This document shows positions 16,026 to 22,959 of a stretch of 24,879 nucleotides of DNA, one piece after another. Each line of letters begins with the position of its first letter. Position 1 is the stretch's first letter. Position numbers and translations under genes: made by a program. Source of the DNA: a virus; IMG/VR virus record IMGVR_UViG_3300035633_000610, positions 1 through 24,879 of that record; one strand, 5' to 3'. The notes beneath the pieces were generated by a model that did no database searches, had not been told where the DNA came from, and saw only the letters and a list, made by a program, of their open reading frames with translations.

Positions 16026-16531
16026 TTTTTACTCACATTTAATTTTGGAAATTCATCATGAATCATTTCACATTTAAGAAATGGACATAGCTTGTCATAT
16101 CCATCTCCATTTGGAATATCCATAATAAGTAATTTATATTTTCTATTGTTAAAATGTTCAACTACACTTTTAACGTGATTTTTATATATATTTTTAAACA
16201 CAATTTCATCAAAAGTTATTATACCATAAACATTTTTTCTTACATTAATACTTTGTTCATTTTTTGGAGCTTTTTTCCAATGCTTTCTACAAGATTCTAA
16301 CCATTCGGACATATCTCTGATAGTTAAAATAAATTTAGCATCTGGATATATATCATCTAATTGTTTATAAAAAGGTATTACACTTGTATCAGTTAATGAA
16401 TCATATCTTTTCGCAAATTCAAGTACTTTATTATAAGGCGGATAATGTCTTGAAGAGAATCCGCATTTTTTTAAAGCTTCTGTCAATGAAGTTGTTCCTG
16501 TTTTACTTAAACCTATTCCAAAGATCTTCAT
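16022..16531 (-). CDS. Compact sulfotransferase-family protein
   Basis: 169 aa. FGIGLSKTGTTSLTEAL (about 4-20) is a textbook 5'-phosphosulfate loop (GLxKTGTTS), and AKFILTIRDMSEWLESC (about 65-81) holds the 3'-phosphate-binding R72 and S80. This is the pattern of the Sulfotransfer_4-like group, whose members are often shorter than cytosolic sulfotransferases. At 169 aa it is minimal; the RKGxxGDW-like C-terminal box of larger members is not evident, so activity is less certain than for the protein at 12256-12972. AAGAAAGG about 6 nt before ATG 16531 supports the start. It lies between two paralogous glycosyltransferases with ATGA overlaps on both sides. Confidence 0.8.
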   Translation of the reverse strand: MKIFGIGLSKTGTTSLTEALKKCGFSSRHYPPYNKVLEFAKRYDSLTDTSVIPFYKQLDDIYPDAKFILTIRDMSEWLESCRKHWKKAPKNEQSINVRKNVYGIITFDEIVFKNIYKNHVKSVVEHFNNRKYKLLIMDIPNGDGYDKLCPFLKCEMIHDEFPKLNVSKK

Positions 16532-17343
16532 TGAACCTTTCTTGCAAAATTAGTTTGTATATTAGATAAAACTCTAAAAACTTCGCTTTCTTCTGTTTGT
16601 GGAACTTGTTGTGGAATGTAACCATGTTTATGTCTAAACCACGCACATGCTTCATTGAAATTCTTTTGCCATTGCGTTTTATCTTTTCTTATTTCACTTC
16701 CTTCGTCGCTTTTGGTAATATTACCTATATATTCCCAAGATTTAGCTATATCGGCAAACCACCAGAATGGCGGATGCAATCCGGCTTTAATAATCTTGTA
16801 TGTATGATCAACATGCTCCATGGCGTTTTTATATCGCTCATCCATATAACCAACTTGTTTAATTATACCTCTTTGATAAAATGATAAAGCACCTGTGCAA
16901 TTAGGATATAAATATAGTTCCATACCAGATTCATCATCTTCAATGACTTTTCTAATAATATATTGGCCTGTTTGGGGATGAACATTATAACTACCGCCAG
17001 GCAATGCATAATTTAAATGCCATGTGCCAAATACTTCTCCTGTTTTAATGTATTGTTCAAATACATTAGGATTCTTAATAAAGATATCATCTTCCATTAG
17101 AAAAATGAATTGACATTTGTCTTGAACAAGATATCTCATAATTTCATTTTTACTAATTCCAACGCATTTATTTGTGTTATGCTGTATTATTTCCTTAACA
17201 GTAGAAGGATATACATTTGAATCATATGGTGTGCCATCATTTACAACTATAAGCGTATCCACGTTTGGAATAGAATTAACACATTGCTTAAAAAATTCTG
17301 ATCGGTTGCATGTTACAATACCGACACCTATCTTTGTATTCAT
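16528..17343 (-). CDS. GT2-type glycosyltransferase, first gene of the glycan cassette
   Basis: 271 aa. VGIVTCNRSEFF, LIVVNDGTPYD and FIFLMEDDIFI (E84-D85-D86) give a typical GT2 GT-A core; see the gene at 15228-16025 for its paralogue. The C-terminal 50 residues carry a WFRHKHGYIPQQ segment of unknown role. The ATG overlaps the stop of gene 47 by ATGA and has AGGGGGAA just upstream, so the glycan cassette is translationally tied to a recombination gene. No membrane segment is seen. Donor and acceptor are unknown. Confidence 0.85.
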   Translation of the reverse strand: MNTKIGVGIVTCNRSEFFKQCVNSIPNVDTLIVVNDGTPYDSNVYPSTVKEIIQHNTNKCVGISKNEIMRYLVQDKCQFIFLMEDDIFIKNPNVFEQYIKTGEVFGTWHLNYALPGGSYNVHPQTGQYIIRKVIEDDESGMELYLYPNCTGALSFYQRGIIKQVGYMDERYKNAMEHVDHTYKIIKAGLHPPFWWFADIAKSWEYIGNITKSDEGSEIRKDKTQWQKNFNEACAWFRHKHGYIPQQVPQTEESEVFRVLSNIQTNFARKVQ

Positions 17344-18410
17344 AATTCCCCCTGCGATTTTTTCTCTACTCTATTATATACATCTAAAAGATATTTAGTT
17401 ACTTTATCATTATTGTCAATTTCTAATAAATCAACAAATTCAATAATTCCATTTTGTATATCAACGGCATCATCTAAATTTATCTTTTTAACTTCATCCC
17501 GTACTGCCTCTGAATACACTAATTCTTTTTCAGTTGATAACTCTACTGGTTTAAGTGCTGCTAATTTTTTGGTTAATTTATCAAGTACTGGATATGAAAT
17601 TTCTGTATCAATAATGAATTTAACTATATTTCCTCTGAAATCATTTTTGATCTCTTCTGTTATACCATCTTCAGTCAACATTTCAGATAATTTTATACGT
17701 TTATGTTTTGGAGATGTAGTATTTTCTATAAATTCATATTCTTTGGTTTCAATATCAATTAAATAAATACCTTTCGAATGATTGGCTTCTCCCCAAGATT
17801 GTTCATATGGAGATCCTGTATATACAATTGTACAATCATTATAATTTCTTATTTGAGTATTATGGAAATGACCAGATAATACTAATTTAGCAGCATTTAT
17901 TAAATCATCAACATTAATACCAGTATTACATAATCGTTTACGAGACATTTCAAAAGTATTAATTTCAAAATGACCAAATATTATATCACTAGTTTCTAAT
18001 TGTTTTAAAGATAGATTCCATGGATAAAATGTTAATTTATTATCAAATGCATTTATAGTAGTAATTTCATCCAGAATAGTTATATTATCCCATTCTTTTA
18101 ATGTCGCAACTGAGTTGACATCTGTCCTTGTATTAAAATGACAATCATGATTACCTACAGGAATAATTACATTAAATTCATTTAAAGTATTAAAAAATTT
18201 AGGCAATACATGCAATGTAGTTACAGACACTTCATATCTATTATGAAGAACGTCTCCAAGAATAATAAGGTCAGTAATATTATGCTCGATTAATACATTT
18301 CTAATCCATTCGGCAACTTCTAGAGTTATTTTATGCCATTTTGGACTAGCTACATGAACACCGAGATGAATATCACTAGTAACAGCAATCTTCGGTTTAT
18401 ATATCTTCAT
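17340..18410 (-). CDS. 47: Recombination endonuclease subunit gp47, SbcD/Mre11-like nuclease
   Basis: 356 aa from ATG 18410 (T4 gp47 is 339). Metallophosphoesterase nuclease that acts with gp46. Motifs in order: SDIHLG (D13, H15), LGDVLHNR (D53, H56), VGNHDC (N87, H88, D89), IIFGHFE and LSGHFHNT (metal-binding histidines). All metal ligands are present. The frame stays open upstream to a GTG at 18461, but ATG 18410 starts exactly at the conserved MKIYKPKIAVTSDIHLG and is the better choice. It overlaps the gene 55 stop by 14 nt and has no clear Shine-Dalgarno, so expression probably depends on coupling to gene 55. Its C-terminal 100 residues form the less conserved capping region. Confidence 0.94.
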   Translation of the reverse strand: MKIYKPKIAVTSDIHLGVHVASPKWHKITLEVAEWIRNVLIEHNITDLIILGDVLHNRYEVSVTTLHVLPKFFNTLNEFNVIIPVGNHDCHFNTRTDVNSVATLKEWDNITILDEITTINAFDNKLTFYPWNLSLKQLETSDIIFGHFEINTFEMSRKRLCNTGINVDDLINAAKLVLSGHFHNTQIRNYNDCTIVYTGSPYEQSWGEANHSKGIYLIDIETKEYEFIENTTSPKHKRIKLSEMLTEDGITEEIKNDFRGNIVKFIIDTEISYPVLDKLTKKLAALKPVELSTEKELVYSEAVRDEVKKINLDDAVDIQNGIIEFVDLLEIDNNDKVTKYLLDVYNRVEKKSQGEL

Positions 18411-19140
18411 CGTGTATAATAGTATTAACGTGATTTTTTTGGGCAGGGAGAATACCAGCACTAATTAATTTTTCGATTTCTGATTCTTGGTAATTAAGAA
18501 TAGTTTCCATTTCTTTCTTTTCTTTTTTAATTCTATTGCAAAAAGCATGGAAAGCTATCTTTGTGAAGTATGAAAACGGATTTTTGCCTAAAGATAAATC
18601 AAACTTATGTGCACGCAAAGCTTGAATCATTTTTATGATTGCATCACCAATCATCTCTTCTTTGTACGTATAATTAATAAAGTTGGGCGCATAAGATAAT
18701 CGCTGTGCAATTTGTTGGATAGACTCAGCTAAAGGGTCATCAAAAAAATCTGTTTTATAGAATTTAGATATTTGATTTTTAAAAACTGTAGGATTAATAT
18801 AATTTCTATCTTTTTCAATAGCTACAATAAATTGAGGGGATTTGAATATATCCGTATTAGTATATGCAGTGACTTGAATATATAATGTACTGCTAATAAC
18901 ATTTGATTTATTATAGATATGACTTATGGCAGAACTTGCGGGGGCTTTTGTAAGGTTACCATCATCTCCAAAATCCCATTTAAATGAATCAATTGTACTA
19001 AGAATAACAGGATTTCCTGTTATTGCAAACGCGATTGTTTGTGGAAGTTTAATAGTGTCAATATTATGAAGCCAATCGCCTCTCTTTTTTAATTTCCCTA
19101 TGATTTTTATATCATGACTCAAACAAATCTTTGAAGACAT
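18397..19140 (-). CDS. 55: T4 gp55-like late sigma factor with an N-terminal PKD/Ig-like domain
   Basis: 247 aa against 185 in T4. Residues about 110-215 match gp55: YTYKEEMIGDAI corresponds to T4 YTQSWKQEMIADGI, and the segment at 188-210 (NPFSYFTKIAFHAF, then NRIKKEKKE) to T4 NPHAYITQACFNAF and QRIKKERKE; this is the sigma region-2-like part that binds RNA polymerase and the late -10 box. Residues about 28-108 look like a PKD/Ig-like beta domain: FKWDFGDDG, then AISHIY, then LYIQVTAYTN follow the family pattern WDFGDG...HxY...YxVxLT. The ATG (19140) has GAGGAG about 11 nt upstream and no other Met precedes residue 163, so the extension is probably translated. The T4 C-terminal clamp-binding SLDFLYE motif is not visible. 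The gene overlaps uvsW by 29 nt. Confidence 0.85.
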   Translation of the reverse strand: MSSKICLSHDIKIIGKLKKRGDWLHNIDTIKLPQTIAFAITGNPVILSTIDSFKWDFGDDGNLTKAPASSAISHIYNKSNVISSTLYIQVTAYTNTDIFKSPQFIVAIEKDRNYINPTVFKNQISKFYKTDFFDDPLAESIQQIAQRLSYAPNFINYTYKEEMIGDAIIKMIQALRAHKFDLSLGKNPFSYFTKIAFHAFCNRIKKEKKEMETILNYQESEIEKLISAGILPAQKNHVNTIIHDEDI

Positions 19141-20548
19141 ATTCGGCTTTCTCCTCTTTGTAAAAGTTAAGTCGTTCTTCTAAATGCGACTGACCATAGT
19201 GCTGCATATCAGCAATATCAAAGAAATCTAATTGGTCTTTATATTCGTGCAAACGCAGCCCTCGACCAATTGTTTGTATTAATGTTATTTTTGCCTTACT
19301 GCCTTGTGCGAATATAATATACCTTAAATTTTTGATATTAATACCAGTTGAGAAAATTTTTGCAATCGCTATACATACAAAATTACTATTATATTCCATC
19401 TCTTTACGTATATTTTCACGGTCTTTTATTTTCATTTCTCCCGTAATGTAATATACTTGTTTGTGTTTTGCTTTTTCAGAAATTAAATCATACAATGTTT
19501 GTCCATGCTCTAATCTATCTACTGTTATTAATAAATTGCCTTTACATTGTGTTGCTAAATGACTTATTACTTTATTCCTGAAAGGGTGATTGAAAAGGAA
19601 ATCACACTCTTTATTATACGCCTCCGTTGGATTATTAGGGTTAATAACCGGATATAAATATTTATCATAATTCAAATTCAAAATATTGATAACACGATCA
19701 GATAAATATCCCTTACCAATAAGCTCAATTGAAGGCACATCAACTAATGTCCTGCCAAAATGACCTTTAATATTCCATTGATCTTCAATATTACTTGGCA
19801 GAGTTGCAGTTAATCCTATTTTAAATGGAGTTTTGAATTTAGCTAAAATTTTATTATTTTTATTTCCTAAACGCAAACCGTGAGCTTCATCTACTAATAC
19901 AATACTTCTATTAAATAAAAAAGATGGGTCTTGTTTTTTACTTTGAAGGATTTTCATTGTAGCAATAATGATAGGAGCATTTTTATCAACTTTTGCTATT
20001 CCAGACCATTTCGATATTAAATTCTCATCTATTCCATAATCAATGAAATCAGTGCATGTTTGTTCCATTAATTGTCCATTTGGGACTAATATAAGAGCAT
20101 TTGCATCTTTACTTGTACTAAGCATTGTTTTGGTTATTAAGGCAGTAATTAATGTTTTACCACCACCTGTTCCAATTAAAATTAATCCTCTACCATATTT
20201 TTTAAATGCTTCTAAAGCAGCTTGCTGATGTTCAAACGGAGTTAATTTTAATTGTGCAATAGGAACATTTTGCAAAATACTTGCGGGATTTATGATTCGG
20301 CCAAATTCAGGAGTTTGAGATACTTTTAAATCAGGTAAATTGTATTTAATATATTTGATTATTTCGAAAAATAAACCAGGATTAAAACGACCAGTTTTTG
20401 TAATAGCATATTTTCTTTTATTAAAAGGAGACCGTGAGTATTTGCTTCCCTTATTTTCAATAGAGAAGTATTCTCTTATTAAATCTAAATATGATGAAAG
20501 GATTATACCTTTATTGCGTTGACCATCCCAATCGAAAATTAATTTCAT
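19112..20548 (-). CDS. uvsW: UvsW-type superfamily 2 helicase
   Basis: 478 aa (T4 UvsW is about 500). ATP-dependent DNA/RNA helicase that unwinds R-loops and branched DNA, moving replication from origin to recombination mode. Motifs: LTPFEHQQAA (about 102-111, where the family recognises adenine), motif I GTGGGKT (126-132), Ia LVPNGQL, II DEAH (220-223), III TAT (247-249), V FSTGINI and VI QTIGRGLR. The N-terminal about 90 residues correspond to the small DNA-binding domain of T4 UvsW. All catalytic motifs are intact. Its ATG overlaps the uvsY stop as ATGA. It could be described generically as an SF2 helicase, but its position beside uvsY supports UvsW. Confidence 0.92.
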   Translation of the reverse strand: MKLIFDWDGQRNKGIILSSYLDLIREYFSIENKGSKYSRSPFNKRKYAITKTGRFNPGLFFEIIKYIKYNLPDLKVSQTPEFGRIINPASILQNVPIAQLKLTPFEHQQAALEAFKKYGRGLILIGTGGGKTLITALITKTMLSTSKDANALILVPNGQLMEQTCTDFIDYGIDENLISKWSGIAKVDKNAPIIIATMKILQSKKQDPSFLFNRSIVLVDEAHGLRLGNKNNKILAKFKTPFKIGLTATLPSNIEDQWNIKGHFGRTLVDVPSIELIGKGYLSDRVINILNLNYDKYLYPVINPNNPTEAYNKECDFLFNHPFRNKVISHLATQCKGNLLITVDRLEHGQTLYDLISEKAKHKQVYYITGEMKIKDRENIRKEMEYNSNFVCIAIAKIFSTGINIKNLRYIIFAQGSKAKITLIQTIGRGLRLHEYKDQLDFFDIADMQHYGQSHLEERLNFYKEEKAEYVFKDLFES

Positions 20549-20955
20549 GTATTTTCAAGTTTTATAATTTCTATTATATTTTTAACATCATATGTTGCGC
20601 TTCTACATATATCCACGACTTTTTCTAAATGCATAATTAACAGTTCACACATTTCGATTTCATCATCTATTTTTTTTATAATGCTGTGCTGTTCTGCATG
20701 TTTTAATATACTAGGTTTAGACAATTGTACTTTTGATATATCGTCAGCATTTTCTATTATTTTTCTAACAGCATCTTTACGCAGTCGTTTTAGTTTATTT
20801 TTCTCTATTTTTTGATTAATTAATCTTGCGACCCATTTATGTTTTATAGAGGGTAACTTAATTTGAGTCTCACGAAGATTCATTTCGTCTAATTTTAAAT
20901 CTTCATCTAACTCATCAACTAAATTTTGTAAATCTTCATGTAATTCTTCTGCCAT
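20545..20955 (-). CDS. uvsY: UvsY-like recombination mediator
   Basis: 136 aa, against 137 in T4 UvsY, which loads UvsX recombinase onto gp32-coated single-stranded DNA. Overall identity is low, but the pattern fits: an N-terminal EDLQ segment, a KLPSIKHKW segment, a basic middle (KIEKNKLKRLRKDAVRK) and a C-terminal helix where DICRSATYDVKNIIEIIK lines up with T4 DFCSGALDAIKSRGFAIK. It is all-helical, acidic at the N-terminus, and lies directly beside uvsW. AGGAGG upstream of ATG 20955 is a strong ribosome-binding site. It is the first gene of the leftward unit. No uvsX is in the window. Confidence 0.75.
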   Translation of the reverse strand: MAEELHEDLQNLVDELDEDLKLDEMNLRETQIKLPSIKHKWVARLINQKIEKNKLKRLRKDAVRKIIENADDISKVQLSKPSILKHAEQHSIIKKIDDEIEMCELLIMHLEKVVDICRSATYDVKNIIEIIKLENT

Positions 20956-21007
20956 AATAAAACCTCCTATTACTTTACCATAATTATTTTAAATTGCAAG
21001 GAGAAAA
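20956..21007. promoter_or_regulatory. Divergent intergenic switch between leftward and rightward units
   Basis: These 52 bp separate uvsY (leftward) from the first rightward gene and carry both ribosome-binding sites (AGGAGG for uvsY, AAGGAG for the gene at 21008). Any promoter for either gene must sit here or inside the opposite gene. Leftward, TTGCAA followed after 16 bp by TAAAGT is a poor sigma-70 candidate. No TATAAATA box or hairpin was found. The position of the actual start sites is open. Confidence 0.4.
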
Positions 21008-21241
21008 ATGAGCTTTCTAAAATATGTTGATATGTTTATTGAAAATATGACTGCAGGTGGTGGTGAAGTGCTTGGACCAAATTCAACACAAAAAGCCCAT
21101 CCATTTAGCAGCGACGAATATGCATCGGGCAATGCGCTCAATCTTTTCGGCGCACCTGATGATCCCGACAAACCAAATAAGAAGAAAAAGAAGCGCAAAA
21201 AATTTCCATTATACCGTCGAAATATTAAAAATAATATGTAA
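21008..21241 (+). CDS. Small hypothetical protein with basic tail
   Basis: 77 aa, not recognised. It begins MSFLKYVDMFIENM, a likely short amphipathic helix, continues with a Gly/Ser/Asn-rich linker and ends in a strongly basic stretch (six lysines within KPNKKKKKRKK). The basic tail could bind nucleic acid, or be an internal head or scaffold-associated peptide, but nothing proves this. AAGGAG about 5 nt before the ATG is a strong ribosome-binding site, which supports a real gene. It is the first gene of the rightward unit. A 66-codon overlapping frame at 21057-21257 has no such site and is ignored. Confidence 0.68.
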   Translation: MSFLKYVDMFIENMTAGGGEVLGPNSTQKAHPFSSDEYASGNALNLFGAPDDPDKPNKKKKKRKKFPLYRRNIKNNM

Positions 21242-21249
21242 TTACTTCC

Positions 21250-21753
21250 ATGAGTAATAATAATAAAGATAAAGGTAAAGTATACGAAAGAGAAATTGCA
21301 AAATATCTTTCAACATTAACTGGCAAAAGTTTCACTAGAGTTCCCAATAGTGGTGCTTTTATTGGCGGTAAAAATAAATTCAGAGCAGATACTTTATCTG
21401 AAGAACAGACAGATTTATTTACTGGCGATATTATTGTGCCACCTGAATGGAATCATGTTTGTCTTGAATGCAAATGGTATAAAAAAATAGGTTGGTCTGC
21501 ATTATTTTCTGAAGATGGCGAATGTAATCTTAATAATTGGATTGAACAGGCATCTCAAAGCCCCAAACCATTGTGGTTTATATGTTTTAAAATAAATCGA
21601 TTAGGACAATATGTTGTATACGACAGAGAATGCTTTGCTTTTAAAGACTTGGGCACTTACATGATTTATCGTAATGCATATAAAATACAAGTATTAGAAC
21701 CATTTTTTGAGCAAAATTGGACTCTCATAGAGGAGTGTAAAAATGTTATTTGA
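21250..21753 (+). CDS. PD-(D/E)XK-type nuclease, Holliday-junction-resolvase-like
   Basis: 167 aa. KGKVYEREIAKYLSTLTG (E13 as the first acidic residue), the FTRVPNSGAF segment, FTGDIIVP (D60) and CLECKWYK (E73-x-K75) give the full PD-(D/E)XK order: E, then D, then ExK. This layout and size are typical of phage resolvase-like nucleases that cut branched DNA. It may fill the role of T4 gp49, which is unrelated in fold and not in this window, or act in repair or packaging; that is inference. The start at 21250 has a weak ribosome-binding site 8 bp after the previous stop. The next gene starts inside its last codons. Confidence 0.78.
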   Translation: MSNNNKDKGKVYEREIAKYLSTLTGKSFTRVPNSGAFIGGKNKFRADTLSEEQTDLFTGDIIVPPEWNHVCLECKWYKKIGWSALFSEDGECNLNNWIEQASQSPKPLWFICFKINRLGQYVVYDRECFAFKDLGTYMIYRNAYKIQVLEPFFEQNWTLIEECKNVI

Positions 21754-22405
21754 ATTTAAAATAAAAGGGACAAATAGGTACAGCGAATGCATGTATTGCG
21801 GAAGTCGTTCATACGGTAAAGGATGCTTATATGGTCCTGCTGGGACTCATGTGCATACTGATGATCCTAGCCGATGCATTTATTGCGGATCAATTTCTCA
21901 TGGATTAGGATGCCCTCACAATCCACATGCAAAATTCCATGTTCATGGATTGGAGTATAATAATATGTTAAAAGAAACTGTACAGAAAAATTTTATGATT
22001 GATTTGTTTTTTAAAAGATTATTTGAATCTTTTGAAAACATGCAAGCATTTAAACTTGGTTTAATAGATGAACAAGGTCATCTCATTAAAAAGCCACAAA
22101 CAGAAGAAGAAAAAGCCAGTATTACACCATTTGATCATTATATTTTCAAACTTAGAAGATTATTGGGGGAAGCTAAATTACAATATCTTAGCAATGATAT
22201 TGCAATAGAACTAGTTACTGAAAAAAAAGATGATTTTAACGTTGAAAAATACGAGAAAGAGGTTATAATAAAAAACAAATTCAAAGATTTAATACAAGAC
22301 TTTAGTAGAGTACTAAGTGACGGCTTGCAAGAAGGTTTTTCAAAAGAATCTTTAGAATTATTTTTATTAGAAACCTTTTTGGATGAAGAATGTAATAATA
22401 ATTAA
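21743..22405 (+). CDS. Protein with two tandem Cys/His zinc-type motifs
   Basis: 220 aa. The N-terminus holds two copies of one motif, 29 residues apart: C16-x2-C19-x8-C28-x7-H36-x-H38 and C45-x2-C48-x8-C57-x8-H66-x-H68, both with the core C-x-YCGS-x-S-x-G-x-GC. Each probably binds one zinc ion. The rest (about 75-220) is helical: FKRLFESFENMQAFKLGLIDEQG, a segment KPQTEEEKASITPFDHYIFKLRRLL, and a charged coiled-coil-like C-terminus. I do not recognise a named family. Position beside the nuclease and small low-complexity proteins suggests DNA or head-related work, but this is a guess. GAGGAG before ATG 21743 is strong. The gene overlaps the nuclease gene by 11 nt. Confidence 0.75.
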   Translation: MLFEFKIKGTNRYSECMYCGSRSYGKGCLYGPAGTHVHTDDPSRCIYCGSISHGLGCPHNPHAKFHVHGLEYNNMLKETVQKNFMIDLFFKRLFESFENMQAFKLGLIDEQGHLIKKPQTEEEKASITPFDHYIFKLRRLLGEAKLQYLSNDIAIELVTEKKDDFNVEKYEKEVIIKNKFKDLIQDFSRVLSDGLQEGFSKESLELFLLETFLDEECNNN

Positions 22406-22928
22406 AAAGCATCGTTTAGCACTTGTTAAAATAAACTTTTTAATTGATGATATACAAAGAGAATTAATAAATGATGTTTTTGATTTATATCAAAATGTTA
22501 CTGCGCTCATAAAATTTACTCGTGATGTTAAACGGTTGTATTTACATTCGTTAATATATAATATCTGTGAATTTTATTCAAGGAATATTTTGGAAAAATA
22601 TACGAAAGTACTAATTACAGATTTCACATTAAAAGAGATGTCCTTGGAAATTTACAAATATATTGAGCCAGAAATTTTCTATACAGATACTTGCAAATTA
22701 TTATATAGTAAACGCAAATTATTACCTCTGCCTATTTTAAATGCAGAAAACCATTTACAACAAAATGGTAAGCGTGAAGAAACTATTCAAAAAATATTAC
22801 AAACAGTTGAGCAATTTAAAATAACAACACCTTCATTAAGAGAAATAAAAAAAGAAGCTAAACGAGAAGGCCTTCTCTTCATGGAGAAGTATTATACAAT
22901 CAATAAGTTCATTAGTCTATGGACATAA
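22383..22928 (+). CDS. Hypothetical protein, 181 aa
   Basis: Not recognised. 181 aa, very rich in Ile, Leu, Lys and Tyr, predicted mostly helical with no signal peptide. It starts 23 nt before the end of the zinc-motif gene with no clear ribosome-binding site, so it is likely expressed by coupling. No later ATG is near enough to be a better start. The Cys pair and metal-binding patterns of the preceding protein are absent. The frame is open throughout and neighbours lie on the same strand. Confidence 0.66.
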   Translation: MKNVIIIKKHRLALVKINFLIDDIQRELINDVFDLYQNVTALIKFTRDVKRLYLHSLIYNICEFYSRNILEKYTKVLITDFTLKEMSLEIYKYIEPEIFYTDTCKLLYSKRKLLPLPILNAENHLQQNGKREETIQKILQTVEQFKITTPSLREIKKEAKREGLLFMEKYYTINKFISLWT

Positions 22929-22930
22929 AA

Positions 22931-22938
22931 CATAAATA
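22931..22938 (+). promoter_or_regulatory. Possible late-type box ahead of the Gln-rich protein
   Basis: CATAAATA (7 of 8 to the T4 late consensus TATAAATA) lies in the 31-bp gap between the genes ending at 22928 and starting at 22960, about 20 nt before the ATG and just before AAAGGAG. Position is right for a gp55-type promoter; AT content makes chance plausible. Confidence 0.3.
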
Positions 22939-22959
22939 ATTTAGAAAGGAGAATTCACA

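Noticed and set aside
18411-18461. Longer gene 47 starting at GTG 18461 (17 extra residues)
   Set aside because: The extension precedes the conserved metal-binding start, uses GTG, and would deepen the overlap with gene 55 to 65 nt; ATG 18410 fits the family better.
18397-19140. PKD part of gp55 as a frameshift or chimeric joining artefact
   Set aside because: The frame is continuous, the start has its own strong ribosome-binding site inside uvsW, and both ends connect to the expected neighbours by normal overlaps. Read-level checking would still be needed to exclude it fully.
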